This document shows positions 1 to 9,083 of a DNA stretch of 40,122 bases, piece after piece. Origin of the DNA: Stentor roeselii (taxonomy: Eukaryota > Ciliophora > Heterotrichea > Heterotrichida > Stentoridae); assembly GCA_006503475.1 (NCBI GenBank), contig RSEH01000346.1, positions 1 to 40,122 of the forward strand, written 5' to 3'. A program made the position numbers and the translations under genes. Every line of letters starts with the position of its first letter. The first letter of the stretch is position 1. The notes below the pieces were generated by a model. It was not told where the DNA came from. It made no database searches and was given only the letters and a program-made list of their open reading frames with translations.

Positions 1-87
1 TAACTCGCTTTTGTTAGGTCGCTTTGAAGGTCGGCTTGGATCAGAGAGAAAAGAAATATGAACAACATTTATATGTGTTAGTTAGAA
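1..87. other. left edge, unassigned
   Basis: These 87 bases lie downstream of the inhibitor-2 stop codon. The first 50 or so are richer in G and C than the usual spacers here, so they may be the end or start of a gene that continues outside the window. No open frame long enough to call is visible. Confidence 0.3.
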
Positions 88-387
88 CTAATTTTCACTA
101 TTGTCTTCATCGTCTTCGGAGTTTTCTTGGTGAACTTTGAATCTTTTCATCATTTCGAACTCGTTGTAATGGACCCTACGTTTTTCCTCGAATTCTTGCT
201 TTTTTTTAAATTTTTCTAATTTTGGTATGGCTTCTTCTACATTAACTTCTGCCAGTTCTTCATCTTCATCCTCATTATAATAATTATAAGGAGTTTTCGG
301 TTCAGTGATTTTCATTCTTGTACCTCGAGTTTTATCATGTTCCTGAATGCCATCCTCATCCCACTTAATCCCTTTCCTTTCTTCCAT
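88..387 (-). CDS. protein phosphatase 1 inhibitor-2 (IPP-2) family
   Basis: A 99-residue acidic, intrinsically disordered protein expected to bind and regulate the PP1 catalytic subunit. Three family hallmarks occur in the right order: KGIKWDEDGIQ near residues 5-15, matching the KxQKWDE segment; MKITEPKTPYNYY near residue 25, matching the KIDEPxTPY segment whose Thr is the GSK3 site in animals; and KKKQEFEEKRRVHYNE near residues 60-76, matching the long HYNE helix that lies over the PP1 active site. The tail is Asp/Glu-rich. It is shorter than the animal protein (about 200 residues) because the linkers are short. The ATG sits in the string TATAAATG. It is the last gene of a five-gene minus-strand array and begins 21 bp after the importin stop. 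The stop is TAG. Family assignment is firm; PP1 control is inferred from the family. Confidence 0.85.
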   Translation of the reverse strand: MEERKGIKWDEDGIQEHDKTRGTRMKITEPKTPYNYYNEDEDEELAEVNVEEAIPKLEKFKKKQEFEEKRRVHYNEFEMMKRFKVHQENSEDDEDNSEN

Positions 388-408
388 TTATATTCTTTTG
401 GCCCTTAA

Positions 409-3400
409 TTATCCTAAAATCTTAATCAAGACTTGTTGGTTCTCAGGAGTCAATCCAGCAGAAACACTAGCAAAGACAGGCTGACTTGATGCATTTTTCA
501 GAATCTGAACAACTTTCACAACAGTCTCCTGAGGAATCTTGTACTTATCAGCATCCTGACTCTGAACAACAACTCCTTCAATCAAGATCTTCAAAGACAC
601 TTCAAGGTAGCTCGTCAAATTGACTCCAGACTCAATCAAGTGAACAATAAGCCGAACGATTGTTTTGAATTCATCAAAGTCATCTTTCAGCGGAAGTTTT
701 GAGAAAAGAACGGGTAAGACTGAGTCAAGAGGGACTGCTGCAGAACATGCGAGAATCATTCGAGAAACAGCAGCTACTGCATTATCAATTGTTGCAGGTT
801 CGAAGACTTGTGTGAAAAATGTTTGAATGAGAGACAAGAACTTTGGAAATTCTGAAGCGAGAGCTGGGGCTGCTTCACAGATTATTCCGAGGTAGTACAG
901 GGTGTTACGGTAAAGAGTCACTTCACCTGATGTTAGGTTTTTTTCTACGAGGACTGAGAAACTTGATGCGTATTTTTGGGTTAGACTTGGCATGTGCTTC
1001 AAGGTATCGGCTAAGAGCCCGGTGAATAGGATTCTGTCTCGTAGGTTCCGTTCAGGTCGTGTGAACTTCTCGATTCCTGGTAAAAGCCTTTCAAAACTAG
1101 CAGAAAAGCTATCCTTCCAATCACTTGCCATTTGAATCAGAGTATCACAAAGATCTCCCATCAAAGTCTCATCATGGTCTCCTTCAGTCTCATCTCCCAT
1201 CTTCTGACATTCCGCAGTTTCTTCTAAAAGTTTAATAAACTGGTCAAGTAAAAGTGTCAAATAATTATCCGGAATAAGAGCAGTTCCAACTTTCTTCAAA
1301 AGAGTTTCAAAGCATTCAAGAACGCGAGTCACAACTTCTTTAGACTCATCTTCCACAAGCATTTCAATATACCGATGAATAACTTTTTGGTACCACAAGT
1401 CATGAACAGTTGAAATGCCTCCAAGTTGAATAAGTCCTTCAATTAACTGTTGAGCAGTTGTCACACATTGCATTCTAATATTTTCATGGAAGTAATCAAA
1501 GAGAACATCTAAGTTTTGCTCAATTCTCGTCAGATGAGGATGGACTCTGCTCGGGCAAGCTTGTGACAAGCTTCCAATAGTATGAAGAGCAGCTGTTTTT
1601 TCATCAAGAAAAACAGTTCTTACCTTATAAACCCCTCCAGATTCCATGTCTTCATCACTGTCATCCTCATCTTCGTCAACCTCTTCAATCTTGGTACCTT
1701 CAGAAGCTTCACAGCTTTTAAGCGCCTCAGCAACGACTTGATCAACAAAGAATTCAGACCCTTGCTTCAAAAGTTTCGACAGACTGTAAAAGAATGCGAA
1801 AGCAGCTTCTCTCATTTCAAGGGTGTCAGAAGCTAAGAACTCATAAGCGACTTTAACAGAGTCATTCATGTAAGGAGTGAAAAGTTCGACGGTAGAAGCA
1901 GATGCAAGGGTTCCTAAACATTGAAGGGCAGTGCTTCTTAAATTCAGTTTTTCTTTGTTTTGGTCTTGGAGAATGCCTCCTAAAAGCTGAACGATAGGCA
2001 AAAAGTAAGGAATTACTTTTTGTTCTGCTGATGAAATCGCTGATGTCAGGGCGGAAACTGCCATTTCTTTTACTTTTAAGTCTTCGTCGTAGATGCTTAA
2101 AGATATCAACTTGTTTACAAGAGATGGCAAGTATTGCTCGATGTCGTCGTCGAAGTACTCGCAGAAGATGTCAATTGCGTATAATGCCTTTTGCTTCACT
2201 CGGTTGTTTGAAAAGTCGAGTAGGGTTATTAGTTGGGGAAGAATCAACGCGTGAAGGTCGAGGATCTCGGGCTTCAGGTGCTCTGAACAGTAACCGATGC
2301 TTAGACCTGCTCCTTCTCGCACTGTTACGTCTGGGTCGGAGAGACCGGCTATTAAAATACTGACTACCTGGCTCAGGTCCTGCTTAACAAAATCCGCGCA
2401 ACCTTCCGCAATAACACCCAAAGCCAAAATTCCAACTCTTCTATTCCTAGCCTGAGTGCTATTCCTGAGGTGAGCAGTCATTTCAAGTACATGAGGATAA
2501 ACCGTTTTATTCGGTAAATTAAGCGCAAGGGTATCCAGTAGCCTTAAAGCCATATCAACGGCAGTGTCTTCTTCCGGGTTATCATCAGTTTCCACAGCGA
2601 TCTGAAAGATATACCCCAACAGATACCTGATCATTTCCGGTGAATTAGTAAGAACCTTAGGCTTCAAATCCGAAATCGTCTCCAAGAAGTCCAAAGCGCA
2701 TTCCCTAGTCGACAACTGAAGTCTTTGATTAGCTCCAACTTTTTCAATTCCAATCTTAACAAGAAGTTCCACATTCGAGGTAATATCTTGTCCAGCGTCA
2801 ATAAGTGAGTCAAAAACCTCAAAAGCAAAAACAATCAATTCTTCATCAAGTATTTCAACACATTCCGACAACACCCCTGCGATTTTAGGTATCAAGGTCA
2901 AAATATAAGAGACAGAAGCCTCGTCCTCTGAATGTGCTGCATGATTTCCCAAAGCCTTTAAAGCATATTTCCTGATTTCTCTACTCGAAGCATCTTCCAG
3001 TGACACTGCGAAGAGTTGCATGAGTTTTTCTTGATGAGGTTTAAGAAGTGTGCAAATTTCAGGATTTTCTAAAAGCTCTGCAAGTAAATAAAGTCCTATT
3101 TCTTTAGCTGGGACTGACTGAGACTCAGTGCAAGTCCCAATGAAAGCGAGTAGCTCAGGCCATTCACTTAAAATATGACTTGCCAAAGCCGCTGTAAGAC
3201 TCGCCACATTTTTTCTCACCAGGGACTCAGGCTCATTGGTGATCCTGTCGATTAACGAGCTTTTAACTGCTGATTGGACTTCAACAGTTAAAGATTTCCA
3301 GTGCTTTGCGATTTTTTTCCTCAGCAAGACACTTGCCAGTTGTCGGATGCTATGAGACCCGCTATGAATCATTTGCTGCATTAGATCAGGTACGCTTTGA

Positions 3401-3537
3401 CTCAGTTTCAAGTACCTTTTGAAGTACTTTTCTAGTTCCTGAGAGTTGCGGCCTGAGATGATTTCTCCTAGAAGCAGAGCTAACTGCTCAGCGTTTGGTG
3501 AGGCAGGGTACTCCATTTCCAGGTGATTATTAGCCAT
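409..3537 (-). CDS. importin-4 / Kap123-type karyopherin beta
   Basis: A 1,042-residue, wholly alpha-helical HEAT-repeat protein, close to the size of importin-4, importin-5 and Kap123 (1,080-1,110). The start shows the importin-beta N-terminal pattern, with RQLASVLLRKKIAKHWKSL near residues 65-83. HEAT units follow to the end, for example ILALGVIAEGCADFVKQDL and VREGAGLSIGYCSEHLKPEI near residues 370-415. An acidic loop (EEVDEDEDDSDEDMES, about residue 620) sits where importin-4 and importin-5 carry theirs, followed by an FLDEKTAALHTIG block that matches Kap123/importin-4 better than importin-5. The expected role is nuclear import of histones and ribosomal proteins with RanGTP release. No frame-breaking intron is present. 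The start lacks the TATAAATG context seen at many neighbours. It lies 21 bp from genes on both sides. Confidence 0.85.
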   Translation of the reverse strand: MANNHLEMEYPASPNAEQLALLLGEIISGRNSQELEKYFKRYLKLSQSVPDLMQQMIHSGSHSIRQLASVLLRKKIAKHWKSLTVEVQSAVKSSLIDRITNEPESLVRKNVASLTAALASHILSEWPELLAFIGTCTESQSVPAKEIGLYLLAELLENPEICTLLKPHQEKLMQLFAVSLEDASSREIRKYALKALGNHAAHSEDEASVSYILTLIPKIAGVLSECVEILDEELIVFAFEVFDSLIDAGQDITSNVELLVKIGIEKVGANQRLQLSTRECALDFLETISDLKPKVLTNSPEMIRYLLGYIFQIAVETDDNPEEDTAVDMALRLLDTLALNLPNKTVYPHVLEMTAHLRNSTQARNRRVGILALGVIAEGCADFVKQDLSQVVSILIAGLSDPDVTVREGAGLSIGYCSEHLKPEILDLHALILPQLITLLDFSNNRVKQKALYAIDIFCEYFDDDIEQYLPSLVNKLISLSIYDEDLKVKEMAVSALTSAISSAEQKVIPYFLPIVQLLGGILQDQNKEKLNLRSTALQCLGTLASASTVELFTPYMNDSVKVAYEFLASDTLEMREAAFAFFYSLSKLLKQGSEFFVDQVVAEALKSCEASEGTKIEEVDEDEDDSDEDMESGGVYKVRTVFLDEKTAALHTIGSLSQACPSRVHPHLTRIEQNLDVLFDYFHENIRMQCVTTAQQLIEGLIQLGGISTVHDLWYQKVIHRYIEMLVEDESKEVVTRVLECFETLLKKVGTALIPDNYLTLLLDQFIKLLEETAECQKMGDETEGDHDETLMGDLCDTLIQMASDWKDSFSASFERLLPGIEKFTRPERNLRDRILFTGLLADTLKHMPSLTQKYASSFSVLVEKNLTSGEVTLYRNTLYYLGIICEAAPALASEFPKFLSLIQTFFTQVFEPATIDNAVAAVSRMILACSAAVPLDSVLPVLFSKLPLKDDFDEFKTIVRLIVHLIESGVNLTSYLEVSLKILIEGVVVQSQDADKYKIPQETVVKVVQILKNASSQPVFASVSAGLTPENQQVLIKILG

Positions 3538-3558
3538 GACTTTTACATTAACTACTTC

Positions 3559-4572
3559 TTAAAGCCTCGCATTTGAAGGGTTTAGTTTGATCAAAAGCTT
3601 TCCTTGATTTTTTCCTTCCATCAACCAAATCAACCCTTGAGGAGCCTGTTCAAGGGACTCTAGAACATGTTCTTTAAAAACTATTTTTCCTTCAGCTAGC
3701 CATTTAGATAGAGTTTTCAAAGCAAGAGTGAAAGTAGATCGGAAATCGTTTACCATGAAGCCTATCATCGTTCCTGATAATGAAATCACATTTGGGTAGT
3801 TCTTGATTCCAGGGTTTTTTTCTAGGTTATAACCTGAAATCGCTCCGCAGAGGACTACTCGAGAATATTTGTTGATGTTCGCCAGGACTGCATCAGAAAT
3901 ACTGCCGCCGACGTTGTCGATGTAAACGTCGACGCCTTTATTGCAGATCTGGGAAAGGGTTGATTGGACGTTTTGAGTCTTGTAGTTGATGACTCCGTCA
4001 AGTTTTATTGTTGTTAATAGCCAGTCGCATTTTTTTGAAGAGCCGGTTATGCCCACTACGAAGCAACCTCGCATTTTAGCGATTTGACAGGCGACTGAAC
4101 CTACACTTCCTGCTGCACTTGATACTACTACTACGTCTTTGCTGTTTGGACGAGCCAGCAGCACTACGGCCACGTATGCTGAGAGACCTGGAAGACCGAG
4201 CACTCCAAGATAGATGTTCGCTGGGTGCTCGTTTGGAAGCTTGAATACTCGACGGTGGTCGATCTTGCAAAACTCTTGCCAACCTAGTAAACCGTACACG
4301 TGGGTACCTGGCTTCAAATAACCCACAGTTGACTTAACAACCTCCCCAATGCCATACGCTCTAATTTCATGACCAATAGCAACAGAAGGAAAATGAGTTT
4401 TCCGTCTTCCAGAAATCCAAACTCGTTGAGCCGGGTCAATAGAAGACCACAACACTTTAACAAGCACTTCTCCAGAGGACAAGTTAATTGAAATAGGTTC
4501 AATTTTAATTTCAAAATCATTTAATTTGGGAAGTCCATCAGGCCGTTTGACCAAAATAACCTTTTTGTTCAT
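3559..4572 (-). CDS. MDR-family NAD(P)H-dependent double-bond reductase (prostaglandin reductase-like)
   Basis: A 337-residue zinc-independent medium-chain reductase of the PTGR1 / leukotriene B4 dehydrogenase / plant alkenal reductase type (usual length 329-350). Visible features are the GroES-like N-terminal half with SSIDPAQRVW near residue 43, the AIGHEIRAYGIGEVV segment (about 65-79), the dinucleotide-binding turn AAGSVG at 153-158, and YIDNVGG followed by a VLCGAISGYN strand, all typical of this subgroup. No catalytic-zinc cysteine cluster is seen, which agrees with the zinc-free class. The likely reaction is NADPH reduction of the C=C bond of alpha,beta-unsaturated aldehydes or ketones; the exact substrate cannot be read. 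Directly upstream a minimal ATG-AAA-TAA frame abuts the start codon (4573-4581). It belongs to the minus-strand array. Confidence 0.85.
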   Translation of the reverse strand: MNKKVILVKRPDGLPKLNDFEIKIEPISINLSSGEVLVKVLWSSIDPAQRVWISGRRKTHFPSVAIGHEIRAYGIGEVVKSTVGYLKPGTHVYGLLGWQEFCKIDHRRVFKLPNEHPANIYLGVLGLPGLSAYVAVVLLARPNSKDVVVVSSAAGSVGSVACQIAKMRGCFVVGITGSSKKCDWLLTTIKLDGVINYKTQNVQSTLSQICNKGVDVYIDNVGGSISDAVLANINKYSRVVLCGAISGYNLEKNPGIKNYPNVISLSGTMIGFMVNDFRSTFTLALKTLSKWLAEGKIVFKEHVLESLEQAPQGLIWLMEGKNQGKLLIKLNPSNARL

Positions 4573-4654
4573 TTATTTCATTTATCATTATGACTCATGA
4601 AAAATCTCAGAACCTATTCAACCTTTCCCAAAAAAATTATAAAAAACACTACTT

Positions 4655-5749
4655 TTAACAGAACAAAACTGATTTTTGACTCATTTTCTTCTTAACAGTT
4701 TTCACCAGATGTAAAATTTCTCCTTTAACACTTGTTTCATTTAGAAGCTGCTTCATTTCTTGAGCTTCTAAACGAGCTTCCATCTGGTCCAGGTCTTCAA
4801 AACATGACTGAACCAGGCTCATGTTGTTGGAAAATGAAAACCTTCGAGTTTCGAGTTGTTTTGTCGTGAAACGAGCGATCGCTGATTTTGATTCTAGAGT
4901 TTTTTGTGAATCTTGAAGCCAGTTTTTACGAATCGTGAAATTGTGAAGTTTTTCTTTTAAATTTTTTTCAAGATTAGCTACTTCGAAGGCTAAAGACTGG
5001 TTTTTAGAGGTTTTTGATTCGATTTCTGATAAATGAGATGATATTGATGACCTTGTTGATTGGATTTTTTCTTGAATTGGCCTGTGGGAAGGTAATTCTG
5101 ATCTTTTTCTTGAGATTTCCTGGAAGTTTAAAGAATTACTGGAAAATTGGTTTTTTGTTGAGAGAAATTTTTCCAAAATTTTATCTTTTTGGACTTTTAT
5201 GCTTAAAAACTCTTCTTTTAGCTTTTTTTCGAAGTCTTCGAGTTTTTTGTAAATTTTTATTATTTTCTTTTTTTCTTCAAGGCCTTTTTTTGATTTTTTT
5301 AGTTCTTCGATGTACTCTTTGATAAGCTGCTCATCTTTTTTGTTCTCTGTTTCTTTGTTTTCGACGAGAAACTCTAGGTCTTTGATTTCACTTTCGAGTA
5401 AATCAAGTTCTTGATCTTCTTTTAAGAGGTGAAGACTTTTTTCGGCTTCGTCGACCTGAACTTCTCTACTTTTATCCTTGACAACACTTTTAAGTTGATT
5501 CAAAGTAATCTCTCTCTTAAGTAACTCAATACAAATTTCATTAACCTTCGAAGTTTTTTCATCAACCTTAAAATAAAGTTCCAAGACCTTCTGAAAGCAA
5601 TCCTCGCTACTCTCCAGTTGACTTTCATTCTCAAAAATTTCATTAAATTTATACCTAGAGGCAGCTCTAAGTCCCTCAAAAGAAAAAAAGCTTGCAGTAG
5701 TAGCAGGAGTAACAATTCTATCTCTTGCCTGTTTCCTCTTACTAATCAT
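4655..5749 (-). CDS. coiled-coil protein, unrecognised
   Basis: A 364-residue protein, very rich in Lys, Glu, Leu and Ser. From about residue 55 to the end it is nearly continuous heptad-like sequence, for example ESEIKDLEFLVENKETENKK and KGLEEKKKIIKIYKKLEDF, broken by a Ser/Arg-rich stretch near residues 215-245. The N-terminal 40 residues are basic then hydrophobic/aromatic (TPATTASFFSFEGLRAA) and could be a docking segment. No enzyme motif, signal peptide or membrane segment is visible. Coiled-coil structural proteins of basal bodies and cortex are common in ciliates, but nothing here assigns it to one. It lies between uL22 and the reductase on the same strand, with gaps of 37 and 82 bp. 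Confidence 0.65.
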   Translation of the reverse strand: MISKRKQARDRIVTPATTASFFSFEGLRAASRYKFNEIFENESQLESSEDCFQKVLELYFKVDEKTSKVNEICIELLKREITLNQLKSVVKDKSREVQVDEAEKSLHLLKEDQELDLLESEIKDLEFLVENKETENKKDEQLIKEYIEELKKSKKGLEEKKKIIKIYKKLEDFEKKLKEEFLSIKVQKDKILEKFLSTKNQFSSNSLNFQEISRKRSELPSHRPIQEKIQSTRSSISSHLSEIESKTSKNQSLAFEVANLEKNLKEKLHNFTIRKNWLQDSQKTLESKSAIARFTTKQLETRRFSFSNNMSLVQSCFEDLDQMEARLEAQEMKQLLNETSVKGEILHLVKTVKKKMSQKSVLFC

Positions 5750-5786
5750 AAACTATTACGATATTCCATTGAATGTGCATAACTAA

Positions 5787-6284
5787 CTAAGCCTTAAGCG
5801 CAGTCTTCGGAACAGCTTCTTGTTTTTCAACAGCAACGACTTCCAAATGTGAATTACAGCTCATGTAAGGCTTGATCCCTCCATGCGCCCTGTAAGTCCT
5901 TCTCCGCCCCTTCGCCGCCTGGTTGACTTGGACATGCCAAAGGACGAGGTTGTCGACGTCGAGTCCTTTGCTCTCAGCATTTGCTTCTAAATTCGTAAGA
6001 AGGTCCAAAAAGACTCTACATGATTTTTCAGGCCACCTTCCAAGATTATATCCGTATTGCTTCGCCTGTCCATGTCTACCAATACCTCGAAAATGCTTCT
6101 TGAAAGGAATGATATCTTTATGAGCTACAACATTTTCCAGGTACTCCTGAGCGGCTTTCAGAGACTTTCCGCGAATCGCTGAAGCTACTTCATAAGTGTT
6201 TTTGAAGTGAACTCGCAAATCACTTGCCCTTGCTGAGCATGATTTCGATGAAACAGGGGCTTTTCGTGAGTAGCTCTTCACCAT
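5787..6284 (-). CDS. RPL17: 60S ribosomal protein L17 (uL22)
   Basis: A 165-residue eukaryotic uL22 (human about 184, yeast 184). The alignment is obvious throughout: SDLRVHFKNTYEVASAIRGK near residue 22, RHGQAKQYGYNLGRWPEKS near 69-87, KGLDVDNLVLWHVQVN near 105, and the diagnostic RRRTYRAHGGIKPYMS near 127-142, which forms the loop reaching into the peptide exit tunnel. It assembles into the large subunit around the tunnel. The ATG follows AAATAA, the ATAAATG context shared with other genes here. It is the first gene of the minus-strand array and lies head-to-head with the SAXO gene across 105 bp, which must contain both promoters. Confidence 0.95.
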   Translation of the reverse strand: MVKSYSRKAPVSSKSCSARASDLRVHFKNTYEVASAIRGKSLKAAQEYLENVVAHKDIIPFKKHFRGIGRHGQAKQYGYNLGRWPEKSCRVFLDLLTNLEANAESKGLDVDNLVLWHVQVNQAAKGRRRTYRAHGGIKPYMSCNSHLEVVAVEKQEAVPKTALKA

Positions 6285-6389
6285 TTATTTAGTTTAGAGC
6301 TGGTGACGGAAGAATCGAGGTTGAAGAAGGTTAAATTTTATGATTAAATTAAAGGACTGGGTGTTAAGTTCAATGTCATTATGTAAAGT

Positions 6390-7133
6390 ATGAGTGTTTG
6401 TTTTTTAGATAATGATTACCTCGACTTCGTGACTGAAATCGACCATATCTTGAAATACTGCTACTGCTTTAAATGCACCTGCGGAAAACACCTTTGTCCT
6501 CGTCAGTCTCCTAAAGGTTACCCCAAATCAACCTTCAAGTCTTACTACCAACAGAACTTCAAAAAACATGAAATTTGCCGAAGACCAGCGACCTCTTCAA
6601 GTCCCTACCGAAAAAACCAGTTCAAACTCGATTCAGAAACGACTCAATCCAGAGACTACCAGGCCTGGACACCTGAGAAGGTGTTAAAGGTCTCAACAGC
6701 GACATCGACCCCAACTACTTCAAAGTACAAGTTATCAACAAACACGACTTACAAGCAAGACTTCTCAAACTGGGGGACTATTAAAACAGAGCCGATCATT
6801 CACAAAGGGACCCCGATGAACTTATCGTTGAAGTTCAGTGGCGTGTCGACTTATTCATACGTTTTTCAGAAAACTGAAGCGAGTCCTTCGAAACTAGTGA
6901 AACCTCATAAAAACACTAATATCTTGTGTAAGACCTCGGCGAAGACTCCTGCTTCGACTATGAAGACCAGCTTTAGAAGATGTAGTCCGGTACCGACTCA
7001 AGCGATTAAACATGAGGACCATTCACAGATAGTCCCTTCTCACCCGAGTCAGTTTAAAACGATGAATCGAGTGAGTTATAATGAAAAAGCTTTATCTTCG
7101 ATGATACGTAGGGCGCATCGGTCGAGTGATTAA
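6390..7133 (+). CDS. SAXO/MAP6-type stabiliser of axonemal microtubules
   Basis: A 247-residue basic protein of the SAXO (FAM154/STOP-related) family. The N-terminus carries the family's Cys motif, CYCFKCTCGKHLC at about residues 24-36. Degenerate Mn-type modules follow at roughly regular spacing, such as STFKSYYQQNFKKHE, TTQSRDYQAW and NTTYKQDFSNWGTIK. The rest is Ser/Thr/Lys-rich and disordered. Family knowledge places these proteins on the inner or outer wall of axonemal and centriolar doublets, where the Mn modules bind and stabilise tubulin. A ciliary or cortical microtubule role is therefore inferred. Its 3' end lies 4 bp from the stop of the convergent acetyltransferase gene. A short ATG frame at 6373-6393 overlaps the start, but its presence in the mRNA is unknown. 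Confidence 0.75.
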   Translation: MSVCFLDNDYLDFVTEIDHILKYCYCFKCTCGKHLCPRQSPKGYPKSTFKSYYQQNFKKHEICRRPATSSSPYRKNQFKLDSETTQSRDYQAWTPEKVLKVSTATSTPTTSKYKLSTNTTYKQDFSNWGTIKTEPIIHKGTPMNLSLKFSGVSTYSYVFQKTEASPSKLVKPHKNTNILCKTSAKTPASTMKTSFRRCSPVPTQAIKHEDHSQIVPSHPSQFKTMNRVSYNEKALSSMIRRAHRSSD

Positions 7134-7137
7134 TACA

Positions 7138-7872
7138 TTAAGAATCTTTAAAAAACTTAAAAGTCTTAAAACACTTGCAAAGTGATAACAACTGCTGAGT
7201 TGACTCAGAAAAGTTCTTCCAGGTCATTATTGGTCGTTTACAGTGAGGCAGGTAGTAAATGTAAAGAAAAGCGGTGAAGTTCTCATCGTGTATCAGGTAA
7301 TGATTTTCTAGTTTTTCTGATAATTCAAAGCCGAAAGTCTCGTAAAATGGAATCGCTTCGTCGTTGTACTCGGCGACGTGGAGAGAGATGTAAAGAGGGT
7401 AAGGAGAAGTTAATGAGGAGTACTCCAGGCAGTAGTTTAAAAGGCGCTTCGCTATTCCTCGGCCTCGAAGAATCGTGATTACTCCGATTGTTAATATATA
7501 AGTTGAGTATGTCGATGAAAACATGTAAGACCATCGCAAGTTTGACGTGCTTGTATTTTCTTGAATTCGAAATAAAATCGCTCCTACCAACATTGGGAAC
7601 TCTCCTAAATTGTAAGAAGGATGAGACAAGAAACACCCTAATGATACTATTTTTGTACCGATTTCGTTGTATAGAGAATCTGAGTAATTTATTGGGAATA
7701 ACTCACGTTGAAGAAGCTTTAACTCACTGATGTCTGATGGTGAAATCGCTTCGTAGGTAAAGTTTAAATGCTTTTCTTCCAGGATTGAAGGGTTTTCCAG
7801 TAGGAATCTGTGAGATGTTGAAAAGACTAGAGGGTTGTGTCCTGGTGGGAAAGAACCTGATGTTGTCTCCAT
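7138..7872 (-). CDS. GNAT N-acetyltransferase, NAA60-like
   Basis: A 244-residue protein with one GNAT fold at about residues 38-215. The acetyl-CoA loop is RGRGIA at 136-141, preceded by the strand YILTIGVI. An ISLHVAEYNDEAIPFYETFGFE stretch corresponds to the strand-turn-helix where NAA60 has LHVxxxNxxAxxFYExxxF. The N-terminal LQRELFPINYSDSLYNEI aligns with the FPIxYPDSWYxxI substrate-pocket segment of NAA60/NAA50. Animal NAA60 (242 residues) acetylates the N-termini of membrane proteins at the Golgi and is anchored by C-terminal amphipathic helices. The last 40 residues here, ending in a Cys/Lys/Phe-rich helix, could do the same, but that is inference. It is convergent with the SAXO gene (4 bp) and divergent from the next gene (212 bp). 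Confidence 0.75.
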   Translation of the reverse strand: METTSGSFPPGHNPLVFSTSHRFLLENPSILEEKHLNFTYEAISPSDISELKLLQRELFPINYSDSLYNEIGTKIVSLGCFLSHPSYNLGEFPMLVGAILFRIQENTSTSNLRWSYMFSSTYSTYILTIGVITILRGRGIAKRLLNYCLEYSSLTSPYPLYISLHVAEYNDEAIPFYETFGFELSEKLENHYLIHDENFTAFLYIYYLPHCKRPIMTWKNFSESTQQLLSLCKCFKTFKFFKDS

Positions 7873-8084
7873 TGTTTATTATGGTGGGTGTTTTTTTTCT
7901 TGATGTTGAGAAATTTTAGAGGTTTTTAGATAGTTTGGGTTTTTAGAAATTTTTAGAGTTTTTTAGATGCTTTATGGATTTTTAGGATTTTTTATTGTTT
8001 CAGGAATGAGGATCGAGATTTTTGTTGTTCTCATTTTTTTTCTTTGATAATTCAATTATATCTGGAATTTCGAGTTATTAGAAT
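7873..8084. promoter_or_regulatory. divergent spacer with T-rich degenerate repeats
   Basis: This 212-bp spacer separates the divergent NAA60-like and coiled-coil genes and must hold both promoters. It consists largely of short degenerate repeats of the type TTTTTAGAxxTTTTTAGA between about 7900 and 8000. These resemble, in word content, the repeats at 27340-27650. No discrete factor site can be named. Confidence 0.35.
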
Positions 8085-9083
8085 ATGAAAAAATATCGAT
8101 CGATCTCTATTCCGGAAAAACTTCCTTCTCTTAAGAAATACAAATATTCATCTAGGAATGAATCTAGTCGACTTAGGGTGAGCTCTATTCGGGCTTCGTA
8201 TCAGAATATGCAAGAAATTCAGAATTTACAGCGTGAAAATCAAGACTTGCGTGGTCGGTTAAAGGATATTAGTCAAAAGCTTTCAGAAATTATTGAATCT
8301 TCTAAATCTGAGTCAAAGCAAAGAGCAACTCCAGACCCACGTCCAGAGGTAAACCAAGAAATCATAAAAAAAAACTTGTTCTACTACGAGTAATACCTAG
8401 CCAGAAACGAGTGCAAAAGACTAGAAACGCGTCAAAAGCAGCTAAGCGATCCAAAATATGAATCAGACCTAAAGCAAGAAATCGATCGTCTACAAAAAAC
8501 ACTCACAAGTCACGAAGACAAAATAAAAAAAGGCGAAGCGAACCAAAAACTCCGCGAAAAAACTCTAAACACAGTCCTAGAAACCGGCGAACTTGAACTT
8601 CTTCATACCCAGTTCACCGAGCTCAGTAAAGAACTTGAGCTCTATTCAAAAAAACACGATAAACTCAAAAAACTGAACCTTCAGACTCTTCAGAGTTACA
8701 AAGACATCTGTTCAAAAACCAAAGAATTCGAAAAAACTTTCAAAAAACTTCAGAAAAATGCTCCAGACCTGGAAAATGAACATTCCAAGTCTTTAAAGGA
8801 AAATTGTGGAAAACTTAGGAAAAAGTTTGGAATTGTTTATGCTGGAATGGACAGTAAGTTGAAATTAATGATGAATCTTGCGAGAAAGTTGCAGGAAGAA
8901 CTGGAAATTTCTAGTGGAGTTGAAGATCAGCTGCAGAGGAGGCTTGATAAGATGGAAGAGGAAAGTTTTAGACTGGTTGGAACTTTGAATGGAATTGTTA
9001 TGGGAAGTGTTGAAGGACAGAAAAAAGTTTTTTCTCAGGACTTTGATGAGGATTTTATGTATGTGACTGAAAAAATTGATTAG
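8085..9083 (+). CDS. coiled-coil protein with one 15-nt intron
   Basis: A spliced gene encoding 327 residues, joined as 8085-8389 and 8405-9083. Without splicing the frame stops at TAA 8391-8393. Removing the 15-nt GT...AG segment 8390-8404 joins YYE to NECKRLE in the same frame and opens it to TAG at 9081-9083. The product is basic at the N-terminus (KKYRSISIPEKLPSLKKY) and then almost entirely coiled coil: NLQRENQDLRGRLKDISQKL before the intron, and ELELYSKKHDKLKKL and LARKLQEELEISSG after it. No domain is recognised; a cytoskeletal or basal-body role is only a guess. The base composition changes from A/C-rich to G/T-rich on the plus strand near 8800, within the gene. Confidence 0.7.
8390..8404 (+). 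other. 15-nt spliceosomal intron
   Basis: The sequence is GTAATACCTAGCCAG. It has GT and AG ends, A at position 10, and an in-frame TAA that splicing removes; reading continues in the same frame for over 220 codons. An internal TAG gives an 11-nt alternative that would break the frame, so the 15-nt form is preferred. Confidence 0.75.

Noticed and set aside
6373-6393. Regulatory uORF overlapping the SAXO start
   Set aside because: The frame exists, but leaders here may be only a few bases long, so its presence in mRNA is doubtful; left as a note in the gene entry.
8391-8393. TAA as the true end of a 102-residue protein
   Set aside because: A 15-nt GT...AG segment with A at position 10 covers this stop, and the same frame continues as coiled coil for over 220 codons.
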